Origin: CAZOAR01 sp964577985
Lineage (GTDB): Bacteria > Gemmatimonadota > CAZMKB01 > CAZNLH01
Direction: 5' to 3'
Length of the DNA stretch: 62,990 nt
NCBI GenBank assembly: GCA_964577985.1
Contig: CAZOAR010000013.1
Location: 1 to 62,990 of the forward strand
A program made the position numbers and the translations under genes. Positions 31,391-40,093 of the stretch are shown here, in pieces (position 1 is the stretch's first letter; each line of letters starts with the position of its first letter). A model generated the notes under the pieces. It was not told the DNA's origin. It ran no database searches and saw nothing but the letters and a program-made list of their open reading frames with translations.

Positions 31391-33850
31391 ATGCTCAACC
31401 CGGAAAAAGTCTTGCGACCCCCTGTGGCGCTGGAGACGATAGACTTCGGGGCCTCGAAGGTGTTACTCGACCCTCAGGCACCGAACTGGATCGCGACCGG
31501 CGAGGCGGGAGAGAAAATTCTCAGGCTTTTCGACGGCGAACGCTCTTTCGATCGGGTGGTTCGTGCTTATGCCGCCGAGACGGGATTGGAGACCGTGAAG
31601 GCGTGGCAGCACGTCGAGACGATTGCCCGCGACGCCCTGCGTCAGGGTTTTCTCCACGAAGAGGAGGTAGAACCCCAACCGTACGAGGGAAGAGAGGCAT
31701 TTCTGCAGTCGGAAGAGTTGTCGGACCTCTGGATACACACCAACAACTCGTGTAACCTGGAGTGCAGGCACTGTCTCGTCTCGTCCGGACCGGGGGGAGA
31801 CAGGGGGCTGCCCACCTCCACCTTACTGGAAATAGTTGGGCAGGCACGTTTGCTGGGGACGAAGCGTTTCTTCTTCACTGGTGGAGAGCCCTTCCTGCGC
31901 CGGGACATGTTTGAGATCATCGACAGGGTCCTCGAAGATCCGCTGTCGGAACTCGTGTTGCTTACCAACGGGATACTTCTCCCCGGTGCGGTGCTGGAGA
32001 AGCTTCTGGAGAGAGACATCGGTCGCGTCCGCCTCCAGGTGAGTCTGGATGGCTCAACCGCTACAGGGAATGACATAATACGTGGGAAGGGTAGCTTCGA
32101 AGGGGCGACACGCGGGATTCGAGCGGCGCTCGAATCGGGGATAGCAGTGACGGTCTCAACGGTAATAACAGCAGAGAATGCCGACGATGTTCCATCCGTT
32201 ACGAGACTTGTTGGAGAGTTGGGAGGGAAAACGCATCATCTCCTCTGGCTCCATAAACGAGGGCGGGTTGTGTGTGGAGGCGAGAAACTGACCCCTTCGG
32301 TGAAGAAGGTCATAGACGTAGTTCGCCTGGCACGGAAAGCGGGTAGTGACGCGGGCGTGATGGTCGACAATGGGGAGGCTGTCAAGGCGAGACTTCATTC
32401 GGGGGCGGGTACACGATGGGACCTGTCCAGGGCCGGCGTCTCCAGCCTCTGTGTCTATTCCGATGGGAATGTCTACCCTTCGGCCGCGATGGTCGACATC
32501 CCCGAGCTTCTATGCGGTAACATCAAGGAAAGAACGCTCGAGGAGATATGGCGGAAGAGCGATGTAACGGCGTTATTCCGCGGAGCCACGGTAAACGATA
32601 AGAAGATCTGTCGGAAGTGTCCGTTTCGCTTTATCTGTGGAGGGGGGGACATTGAGCACTCCTATTTCCACGGTGGATCGATAATGTCGCACGATCCATA
32701 CTGTGATCTCCATAAGGCCATGATCGCGGACGCCTTTATCGAACTCTCTGAAGAGAAGCGCGAACTCGTGTCGAATGGAAAATCGGGCTTCAACGCACCT
32801 GTCCTTTTTACGGGAATGAGCGACGGGGCCGTATGTCCGTCGCAGGAAGGGGAGCCGTCTCCTGTCAGGACGATAAGTTCGGAGTGCGTACTGACGTTCG
32901 AACTCGATCATGGACGGAAGATGGTCAGGGAATTCTACGGAGAAGCGGCAGAAAAGCCCAGAGAAGACCTCTGTTGCCCCGTGCAGCCTGAGCCGGAGGA
33001 TCTTTCCCACATACCGTCTGACGTAATCGACAGATTCTACGGCTGCGGTTCGCCGCTCGGAGTAGCGGGGATTCGTGAGGGCGAGGTCATGATGGACCTG
33101 GGCAGTGGGGCCGGGATAGATGTGTTCATTGCCGCCAGGAAGGTGGGGCCTTCCGGCAAGGCCATCGGAGTGGATATGACAGACCGGATGCTGGAAGAGG
33201 CCAGAAAGGCGCAACCCGTGGTGGCCGGGAATCTTGGATACGATGTGGTAGATTTCAGGGAGGGGTTCCTCGAAAAGATCCCCGCCGAAGACGGCTCAGT
33301 CGATCTCCTGACCTCCAATTGCGTCATCAACCTCTCTCCCGACAAGAGGCTCGTTTTCTCGGAGATGTGGCGTGTACTCAAGGACCACGGGCGCATGGTT
33401 GTGGCGGATATAGTCTCCGAGGAGGTGGTTCCTCCCCACTACCGGCAGGACCCGAGGCTGTGGGGTGAGTGCATCAGCGGAGCCCTCACGGAGGAGGAAT
33501 TCATGGCCTACCTGGAACGCGCTGGTTTCTACGGGCTCCAGACATTGAGGAAGAATTTCTGGAGAGAGGTTGAGGGATATCGTTTCAATTCGATTACCGT
33601 CAGAGGGTACAAGTTCGAGAAGAAGGCGGGATGCGTATTTGCGGGTCAGACGGCGATCTACCAGGGGCCGTTCAAAGGCATCACGGACGAAGAAGGGCAC
33701 TGGTTCCCGCGCGGCACGATGGTGGAGGTCTGCACGGATACGGCGGCCAAACTCTCGAAGGCTCCCTACTCGGGCATGTTCACCATAACCGACCCGGCCA
33801 AGCCGATCCAGGACGCCTTCTCCTGCTCTGACGAAGGGTGTTGCTGCTGA
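31391..33850 (+). CDS. PqqD-like/radical SAM/SPASM/ArsM-type methyltransferase fusion
   Basis: 819 residues. In order: a PqqD-like domain (about 1-95); a radical SAM domain with CxxxCxxC in 'SCNLECRHCLVSSG' near 120; a SPASM-type region (about 350-440, 'CRKCPFRFICGGG'); a linker; then an arsenite methyltransferase-like part from about 500. That part has 'DLCCPV' near 530, 'FYGCGSPLGVAGI', the SAM site 'MDLGSGAGIDVF', the Cys-bearing 'SNCVINLSPDKR', 'PRGTMVEVCTDTAAKL' and a C-terminus ending CSDEGCCC. ArsM methylates As(III) through such cysteines; the radical SAM part may add another group to arsenic or modify a peptide. ArsM and radical SAM ArsS are usually separate proteins. AAGGAG precedes the ATG; the next gene overlaps by one base. 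Confidence 0.85.
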   Translation: MLNPEKVLRPPVALETIDFGASKVLLDPQAPNWIATGEAGEKILRLFDGERSFDRVVRAYAAETGLETVKAWQHVETIARDALRQGFLHEEEVEPQPYEGREAFLQSEELSDLWIHTNNSCNLECRHCLVSSGPGGDRGLPTSTLLEIVGQARLLGTKRFFFTGGEPFLRRDMFEIIDRVLEDPLSELVLLTNGILLPGAVLEKLLERDIGRVRLQVSLDGSTATGNDIIRGKGSFEGATRGIRAALESGIAVTVSTVITAENADDVPSVTRLVGELGGKTHHLLWLHKRGRVVCGGEKLTPSVKKVIDVVRLARKAGSDAGVMVDNGEAVKARLHSGAGTRWDLSRAGVSSLCVYSDGNVYPSAAMVDIPELLCGNIKERTLEEIWRKSDVTALFRGATVNDKKICRKCPFRFICGGGDIEHSYFHGGSIMSHDPYCDLHKAMIADAFIELSEEKRELVSNGKSGFNAPVLFTGMSDGAVCPSQEGEPSPVRTISSECVLTFELDHGRKMVREFYGEAAEKPREDLCCPVQPEPEDLSHIPSDVIDRFYGCGSPLGVAGIREGEVMMDLGSGAGIDVFIAARKVGPSGKAIGVDMTDRMLEEARKAQPVVAGNLGYDVVDFREGFLEKIPAEDGSVDLLTSNCVINLSPDKRLVFSEMWRVLKDHGRMVVADIVSEEVVPPHYRQDPRLWGECISGALTEEEFMAYLERAGFYGLQTLRKNFWREVEGYRFNSITVRGYKFEKKAGCVFAGQTAIYQGPFKGITDEEGHWFPRGTMVEVCTDTAAKLSKAPYSGMFTITDPAKPIQDAFSCSDEGCCC

Positions 33851-34989
33851 TGCTTCCGATAGTTGTCTTCCTGATTGCCGCAGTCGCCTGGCTCGCATAT
33901 TCCAATGGCGCCAACGATAATTTCAAGGGAGTCGCTACGCTTCTTGGATCAGGAACGGCTGACTACAGGAAGGCGATCATCTGGGCTACGCTGACCACAT
34001 TTCTGGGGTCGATCGCGGCGATCTTTTCAGGCGAGGCCCTTGTCAGCACGTTCAGCGGCAAAGGAATTGTACCGGATTCTACGGTTCTGGAACCATTCTT
34101 TCTACTTGCCGTCGGTGCCGGGGCGGCGTCCACTGTTTTCCTGGCCTCCCGCCTCGGGATTCCTGTCTCGACAACGCATGCCATGATGGGTGCCCTCGCG
34201 GGTGCTGGTCTTGTGGCTACGGGAGGCGACATATACTGGGGCGTCCTTGGGGAGAAATTCATAGTCCCACTCCTGGCAAGCCCCTTCCTCGCTCTGATCA
34301 TCAGTTTCTTCCTCACGAGCTTTTCATCGAGGTTCCCGTCTATACATCATGTCGATGACGATGCGTGTATCTGCGTGGGTGAGGAGAGGCCGCTTGCACT
34401 CGCGAACATCGGGACAGACGCGGGCATGGTGACTGCGGAGGGGATCACATCCGCGATGGTCGGCAGCCGGGAGACATGTGCCGCGAGATTCGGCGGTCGG
34501 ACGACCGGCCTATCGGTAACGTTCGCAGTGGATCTGCTGCACTATCTCAGCGCCGGAGCGGTGGGATTTGCCCGGGGGCTCAATGACACGCCCAAAGTTA
34601 TCGCGCTCATCGTGGCCGCGCGTATCATGGATATTCCGATGGGACTTTTTCTGGCGGGGGGCGCGATCGCACTCGGGGGATTACTGAGCTCGCGCGCCGT
34701 GGCCGAGACTATGGGCCACAAGATTACCGAAATGGATCGGGGCAGCGGATTCACAGGCAACCTGGTCACCGCCCTGCTCGTTATCTTCGCATCGCGCTGG
34801 GGGGTGCCTGTATCGACCACACACGTATCCTGCGGGTCTCTTTTTGGTATCGGTGTTGTCAACGGCCGGGCGAGATGGAAGACGATCGGCGGAATCTTCC
34901 TCGCCTGGGTGACGACTGTTCCCCTTGCCGCGCTTCTCTCCGGAGCGATTATGGCTACCGGGATTGTTGTCGGCACTCTTCCACACTAG
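33850..34989 (+). CDS. pit: PiT-family inorganic phosphate transporter
   Basis: 379 residues from the ATG overlapping the previous stop by one base (TGATG). Two PiT repeats are clear: 'YSNGANDNFKGVATL' near the start with 'LGIPVSTTHAMMGA', and 'FARGLNDTPKVIAL' with 'WGVPVSTTHVSCGS'. About ten membrane segments. PiT carriers bring in phosphate, and arsenate as an analogue, which may be why the gene ends this operon. Confidence 0.9.
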   Translation: MLPIVVFLIAAVAWLAYSNGANDNFKGVATLLGSGTADYRKAIIWATLTTFLGSIAAIFSGEALVSTFSGKGIVPDSTVLEPFFLLAVGAGAASTVFLASRLGIPVSTTHAMMGALAGAGLVATGGDIYWGVLGEKFIVPLLASPFLALIISFFLTSFSSRFPSIHHVDDDACICVGEERPLALANIGTDAGMVTAEGITSAMVGSRETCAARFGGRTTGLSVTFAVDLLHYLSAGAVGFARGLNDTPKVIALIVAARIMDIPMGLFLAGGAIALGGLLSSRAVAETMGHKITEMDRGSGFTGNLVTALLVIFASRWGVPVSTTHVSCGSLFGIGVVNGRARWKTIGGIFLAWVTTVPLAALLSGAIMATGIVVGTLPH

Positions 34990-35236
34990 GACTCGCTCCC
35001 CGCGTATGAGTCTTTCTTTCCTTTCTCCTCTGTCTTTCTTCATGAGTCGCTCCTTACGGGTTTTGTGGGCCAAGAGTGACACATATTACAATGACATTAA
35101 CCGTCCCAAGACCGATAGTGGGGTGATATTGCCCCTATTGCGCAGTATACCTTAATACAGAAATTTATATTAGAATAGTGTTACAATGTAGGTTCCTACT
35201 ATTACTGTCGGGAAAACATGGTTTAATGAATATAGG

Positions 35237-35265
35237 TTGACAATGTAGCATCGATGTAGTATTAT
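35237..35265 (+). promoter_or_regulatory. Strong sigma70-type promoter
   Basis: TTGACA (35237-35242), 17-base spacer, TATTAT (35260-35265), in an AT-rich stretch. Expected start near 35272, about 60 bases before the gene at 35334. The rest of 34990-35236 holds no gene I can support. Confidence 0.7.
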
Positions 35266-35333
35266 TAATGATGTGCGAAGTTGTGGTGATTTGTCTCCTT
35301 AATGGATCATGTGGGTGGGAGGAAAGTGTGAAA

Positions 35334-36965
35334 ATGACCCTGCAGGAAAGAAACCGAGGGACGGGACATCCTGGGAATCCGCTCGCGCGGATCGTTATTC
35401 TTCTTTCACTCTTCTTTGTTATTGTCGTTCCAGACCTCCTTACCTTCTCCCGTGACGTCGGTGGTCCTCCATTCCCGAGGCTCGCAAACTATTATCTCGC
35501 GACGCCCGTGACAACTCGGGACGTAGAGTATTTTTCGGGATGGGACCTCCACGTGCTGAACTGGTATCTCGACAGGGACCCTGCAACGAGGAGAAACCTG
35601 CGTGACATCAAACAACTGAATAACGATGCCGTTCTTCTCATGTACCATATCTCAACGGCTGTGAATGTGACCGTATCCCCGCCCGATCCACTGGAGACAA
35701 TGGCGGAGCAGCATGACTGGTGGCTCCGCGATTATCAGGGGAATAGACTGGTCGAACCCTATCCATGGAAATTCAACCATCTCATCAATTTTACCGACGA
35801 TGCCGCCGCCAGTGGAACGCACCCTCAGGGTTTGAAGCCGAACGAGTATCTACCCAAGACCCTGATACGGGATCACTACGGTATTCACGATTATTGGAAT
35901 GGGATATTCTATGATGTCTATTCCGACAACATGCAGTTCTACTACCTGAACATCAAAGACGCGACCGTAAACGGGATACCCGAGTTCGACAGCGAGTACA
36001 ACGGGGATGAACCGATGTTCGACAGTCTCTGGCGTTCAGGAATGAGGACTCTGGCTGAGAACACCCTGGCGTTGGCGCCGAATGTCTATATCGTCGGTAA
36101 TGGCCTTCATCGTTCGGCCATGCACTGCCTCAATGGCCGGATGCAGGAGAACTTCAGCCGCTCGTCAGAAGATCTCAGCGATCTGGCAAGTGTAGTCAAG
36201 TATATAGCGGACACTGAGAGGAAGAGGCCAATCGACATAGTCGACGGGGTGATGGAAGATGAGAGTTTCACCGATTTTTCCTCGATGAGATTCTCATTCA
36301 TCTGCGCGATGTTGATTGATTCCTATTACAGCACCCGCGGGGCATACGGAGGAAGGAACAGGACGATGTGGTTCGACGAATACTCCGTCAATCCCAACGG
36401 TAAAGTGAGCGCCATTACGACTGTGCTGTCTCAACCGGCAGGAGAGTTCGACGAGACGATATATGTTGTGTCCACCGACAGATTTCCTCCAAAGGGTGTG
36501 ATCACGATTGGCGGCGAACAGATATTCTACGCATCTAAATCGAGCGACTCTTTCAACGGCTGCGTGCGAGGTTACCCTCAATGCCGGGACGCACAGGCAC
36601 CCCACCAGGCAGGAGCTACAGCTATCGGCTACGGCAACGGGCAGACCGGCTATCTTGGACACCCGGTGACGCCCACGTTTGACTATTCCGACCCTTCAGT
36701 CAGGCTCTTCGATCTCTTCAAGCAGGCGGGGTGGTATGCGACGGGAGACATAGCCAACGAGATCAACTCGAGGATATGGATAAGGATCTTCCAGAACGGT
36801 GTTGTCATCTTGAATCCAGGTCCAAACAGCGCGAATGTAACAGGTCTGGGAGATTTCGGTCTGCAGAAGATAGACGGGATACAGGACCCGTATCACAACG
36901 ATGGGCAGCTGGTTGGCGGTTCCCTGCAGATAGCCTCCAAAGATGGCTATGTTCTCCTCCGATAA
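35334..36965 (+). CDS. Secreted protein, putative glycoside hydrolase
   Basis: 543 residues from the ATG at 35334 (GGGAGGAAAG upstream; a GTG at 35328 is equally possible). A hydrophobic signal/anchor lies at about 20-40. The body, with 'WNGIFYDVYSDNM', 'LAPNVYIVGNG' and 'RNRTMWFDEYS', has the acidic and aromatic strand ends of a TIM-barrel hydrolase and resembles putative glycosyl hydrolase families found in exported proteins. A beta-rich C-terminal domain follows from about 370. The catalytic residues and substrate are not certain. Confidence 0.55.
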   Translation: MTLQERNRGTGHPGNPLARIVILLSLFFVIVVPDLLTFSRDVGGPPFPRLANYYLATPVTTRDVEYFSGWDLHVLNWYLDRDPATRRNLRDIKQLNNDAVLLMYHISTAVNVTVSPPDPLETMAEQHDWWLRDYQGNRLVEPYPWKFNHLINFTDDAAASGTHPQGLKPNEYLPKTLIRDHYGIHDYWNGIFYDVYSDNMQFYYLNIKDATVNGIPEFDSEYNGDEPMFDSLWRSGMRTLAENTLALAPNVYIVGNGLHRSAMHCLNGRMQENFSRSSEDLSDLASVVKYIADTERKRPIDIVDGVMEDESFTDFSSMRFSFICAMLIDSYYSTRGAYGGRNRTMWFDEYSVNPNGKVSAITTVLSQPAGEFDETIYVVSTDRFPPKGVITIGGEQIFYASKSSDSFNGCVRGYPQCRDAQAPHQAGATAIGYGNGQTGYLGHPVTPTFDYSDPSVRLFDLFKQAGWYATGDIANEINSRIWIRIFQNGVVILNPGPNSANVTGLGDFGLQKIDGIQDPYHNDGQLVGGSLQIASKDGYVLLR

Positions 36966-37044
36966 ACCAGCGTCATCATGTCTGTCTAAGAATGCCTGAC
37001 AGGAGAGAGGGACACTCGACGCTTTGAGGTATCAGAAAGAGTTC

Positions 37045-37074
37045 GGGAACTCCGGGACTCGATCAGGAGTTCCC
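37045..37074 (+). terminator. Hairpin after the glycoside hydrolase-like gene
   Basis: GGGAACTCC (37045-37053) pairs with GGAGTTCCC (37066-37074) around a 12-base loop. There is no T-run, so it is a weak terminator candidate, 80 bases after the stop. Confidence 0.35.
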
Positions 37075-37226
37075 TCGGAGAATCCGGTTAAATCTCCATG
37101 AGTTTTTTCTGGTGGTACAGATGATAGTCAGAAGAAATGGAAAGGGTGCGTACGGGAAATGCTTTCCGGCTGATTATGCTCAACGTCACAAGTATTAGCG
37201 TTTTACGTAGCATAGCGGACCTGGCT

Positions 37227-37326
37227 GTCATTCCCGCTCCGGATGTCATTTCCGACCTGGATGTCATTCCCGCTTGTCGGGAATCTTTTTACACAATCAG
37301 GCTGATTCCGGACGAGCCTGAATGAC
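37227..37326. repeat. Palindromic intergenic repeat, copy 2, with tandem partial arms
   Basis: GTCATTCCCGCTTGTCGGG plus AATC (37263-37285) faces an inverted arm at 37304-37326. Two 18-base partial arms in tandem (37227-37244 and 37245-37262, both starting GTCATT and ending GGAT) precede it. The same arm occurs at 25-88. Confidence 0.6.
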
Positions 37327-37357
37327 GCGACAAAACTAACATACTCAGGCTCCTGGG

Positions 37358-37387
37358 TTGACAAACAGGGCCTGTTTATGGTACTAT
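37358..37387 (+). promoter_or_regulatory. Promoter with embedded palindrome for the C25 peptidase gene
   Basis: TTGACA (37358-37363), 18-base spacer, TACTAT (37382-37387). The spacer contains AAACAG-GGC-CTGTTT (37363-37377), a perfect 6+6 palindrome that could be a repressor operator. Confidence 0.55.
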
Positions 37388-37484
37388 CTTCTATGGTAAC
37401 AATGGGATTTGCGCCCCCATGCGCGGCGCAACGACTTTTGCGGTTCAGCCGACTCCTTACAATTGTCAAATCAGGAGGTTAGGG

Positions 37485-39965
37485 ATGAGGAACGCTCGCT
37501 TGCTCGGCAGTATGGCTCTTGCGCTGGGACTGATCTTTACAGGAACCGGGATGTTATCAGGGGCAACCGGTGATATCTTATCCCGAACAGAGAATCTGGT
37601 ACAGAAGAGTGAGGATGTTTCGATCTCTGTTGCCAGTAGCGAGAACGAATTGACAGAGTTATCGTGCACCATCGATGATTTCTCGTATGATGAGGTTACA
37701 ATAGGAGGCGACACGTTCTGGAGGCTCATTCTTGGTAAAGAAGCGGTCCTTATGAAGCGTGGCATGCCCGCACTCCCGACAATTCGAAGGAGCATCATCA
37801 TCCCTGATGACGCGAAAATGGATGTGCGTGTCACTTACGCCGATTACGAGTTGCTCGACGATGTCATGGTTGTCCCTTCCAAGGGAAACATCCTCCGTAC
37901 AGTGGACCCCGGCGACGTTCCATACGAGTTTGGAGATATCTATTCCAGGGACGAATGGTACCCGGAGAACATAGCCGAGCTGGATGAACCGTACATCCTT
38001 CGCGATTTTCGAGGACAGGTCGTGGCGGTGACTCCGTTCCAGTACAATCCCGCCAGACACCAGCTGAGGGTCTACAATGAGGTCTCCGTACAGGTTTATC
38101 CCGTTGGCACCGGAGCCGTAAACGTCCTCGACAGGAAACAGCCCTTGACCACTATCGACTCGGAGTTCAGCCATGTTTACGAACGGCAGTTCCTTAACTA
38201 TGGTCCCGAGACAGAGCGTTACAGTATCGTCGAAGAGCAGGGTAACATGCTGGTCATAACGTATGACAGTTTCTGGACGACGATGGAGCCTTTCGTGGCC
38301 TGGAAGAACATGAAGGGCATCCCTACCGAGATGGTAAACGTATCGGAGATAGGTAACAACGCTAACTCGATCAAGAATTATATCAGGAACTACTACAACA
38401 GCAAAGGTCTGGCGTACGTGTTGCTGGTTGGTGATGCGGCTCAAGTCACAACGTTCGTATTCAGGTTCGGGTATGAAAACGGCGCGTCGGATCCAGAGTA
38501 TTCGTATCTCGCGGGTAATGATCATTACCCCGATCTCTTTGTGGGCCGATTCTCCGCCCAGACCACGAGCCAGGCCGCAACGATGGTCACGCGCTCGATC
38601 GAGTACGAAAGAAACCCGCAGCCAGGGGCCGGCTGGTACCATCAGGGTGTGGGTATAGGATCGAGTGAGGGTCCCGGAGATGACGGTGAGAGGGATTATC
38701 AACACATAAGAAATATCCGCACCGACCTCATCGGATACACGTATACCGCGGTGGATGAGCTCTATGACGGGAGCCAGGGTGGTCAGGATGCATCCGGCAA
38801 TCCCACCACGAGCATGCTCTCAACATCTTTGAACGCCGGTCGCAGTGTCATAAATTATTGCGGTCATGGCTGGGAGGGTGGATGGGGTACCACCGGTTAT
38901 GGCGTCGGCAACGTGAACAGTCTGACAAACGACAACATGCTGCCCATTATCTGGTCGGTTGCATGCAGCAATGGTGCGTTTGACGACACCAACGCCTGCT
39001 TCGCCGAGGCGTGGCTGCGGGCGACACATAATGGCGAGCCCACCGGGGCGGTCGGGGCGCTCATGTCCTCAATACTTCAATCCTGGAATCCTCCGATGGA
39101 CGGACAGGATGAGATGGATGATCTCCTGGTGGAGTCTTATGCAGACAACATCAAACGCACGTTCGGAGGGATTTCCTTCAGTGGCTGTATGCATATGAAC
39201 GATCGCTACGGTGGATCGGGATACGAGATGACTGACACGTGGCACGTATTCGGCGATCCATCTCTCGAGGTGCGCACGGATCAGCCTGTAAGCATGACAG
39301 TGAGTCACGGCGCGACTATCTCCGCTGGATCGAACGGATTCGAGGTTACGGTCACGGGAGTCGAGGGGGCGCTATGTGCTCTTTCCAGGAATTCTGTCTT
39401 TCTCGGGTCGGGTTACACAAATGGAGCGGGCCGCGCGCTTGTCCACCTGGATGAGCCGCTGGCCGCAGGTGCGGATCTTGACCTTGTCGTAACGGGCTAC
39501 AACATGATTCCCTACGAGGCTACAGTCGCTGTGGATTCCGCCCCCGCGGAGCTGTATGTTGACGATTCGTACAATCAGTTCGCGATCCTGGGAGGCAGCT
39601 GGAACTTCGGATCACATCCGGAGGCGTGCAACGGCAGCGGCTGGTTCACCATGGCGGGAGCGGGGGAGAAGAGTCTCGGATGGGGTGTAACGAGTGTTGT
39701 GGTCCCCGGAAACTATGACGTCTACATCTGGAAGTTCGAGCATAACTTCATGTCCCTCATGGCGACGGACGCCCACTATAAGGTCTACGGCAGCAGTGGC
39801 GAGTCCGACTGGATCCTCGTGGATCAGTCGACTCCGGGCAATGAGTGGGTCTACCTCGGCAACTTCGCCTTTGACAACAGTTCCACACAGGGGCTGATGC
39901 TGACGAATGAAGCCAACGGCGTAGTGATCGCCGACGTTATCAAGCTCGTATCAACCGGTCTGTAA
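37485..39965 (+). CDS. Gingipain-like C25 family peptidase
   Basis: 826 residues from the ATG at 37485 (AGGAGG upstream). A signal peptide (about 1-27) and a propeptide-like beta region precede the catalytic domain (about 240-600). 'YVLLVGDAAQV', 'YPDLFVGRFSA', the catalytic His in 'NYCGHGWEGGW' and the catalytic Cys in 'WSVACSNGAFD' are those of gingipain R/C25 cysteine peptidases; 'FGDPSLEVRT' ends the domain. An Ig-like domain and a final beta domain (about 700-826) follow; the FlgD-like tail is not evident. In Bacteroidota such enzymes are exported by the type IX system. A strong terminator follows. Confidence 0.88.
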   Translation: MRNARLLGSMALALGLIFTGTGMLSGATGDILSRTENLVQKSEDVSISVASSENELTELSCTIDDFSYDEVTIGGDTFWRLILGKEAVLMKRGMPALPTIRRSIIIPDDAKMDVRVTYADYELLDDVMVVPSKGNILRTVDPGDVPYEFGDIYSRDEWYPENIAELDEPYILRDFRGQVVAVTPFQYNPARHQLRVYNEVSVQVYPVGTGAVNVLDRKQPLTTIDSEFSHVYERQFLNYGPETERYSIVEEQGNMLVITYDSFWTTMEPFVAWKNMKGIPTEMVNVSEIGNNANSIKNYIRNYYNSKGLAYVLLVGDAAQVTTFVFRFGYENGASDPEYSYLAGNDHYPDLFVGRFSAQTTSQAATMVTRSIEYERNPQPGAGWYHQGVGIGSSEGPGDDGERDYQHIRNIRTDLIGYTYTAVDELYDGSQGGQDASGNPTTSMLSTSLNAGRSVINYCGHGWEGGWGTTGYGVGNVNSLTNDNMLPIIWSVACSNGAFDDTNACFAEAWLRATHNGEPTGAVGALMSSILQSWNPPMDGQDEMDDLLVESYADNIKRTFGGISFSGCMHMNDRYGGSGYEMTDTWHVFGDPSLEVRTDQPVSMTVSHGATISAGSNGFEVTVTGVEGALCALSRNSVFLGSGYTNGAGRALVHLDEPLAAGADLDLVVTGYNMIPYEATVAVDSAPAELYVDDSYNQFAILGGSWNFGSHPEACNGSGWFTMAGAGEKSLGWGVTSVVVPGNYDVYIWKFEHNFMSLMATDAHYKVYGSSGESDWILVDQSTPGNEWVYLGNFAFDNSSTQGLMLTNEANGVVIADVIKLVSTGL

Positions 39966-39990
39966 GCATCGAGTAAGAAGAAACCGAGAA

Positions 39991-40023
39991 GGGGATCGAT
40001 TACATGTCGATCCCCTTTTTTTT
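39991..40023 (+). terminator. Intrinsic terminator
   Basis: GGGGATCGA (39991-39999) pairs with TCGATCCCC (40007-40015) around a 7-base loop and is followed by eight T. It ends the C25 peptidase transcript. Confidence 0.9.
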
Positions 40024-40093
40024 CACGGTGGGCCCCGCTGCCTTCATCAGCGGCCGGTTCATGCGGACGAAGCAGCACTCTCCTTTCGGATTG

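Noticed and set aside
33848..33862. UGA after CSDEGCCC of the fusion enzyme read as selenocysteine
   Set aside because: Read-through would add only U-C-F-R before TAG, and the next ATG overlaps this UGA in the usual coupled fashion. An ordinary stop is more likely.
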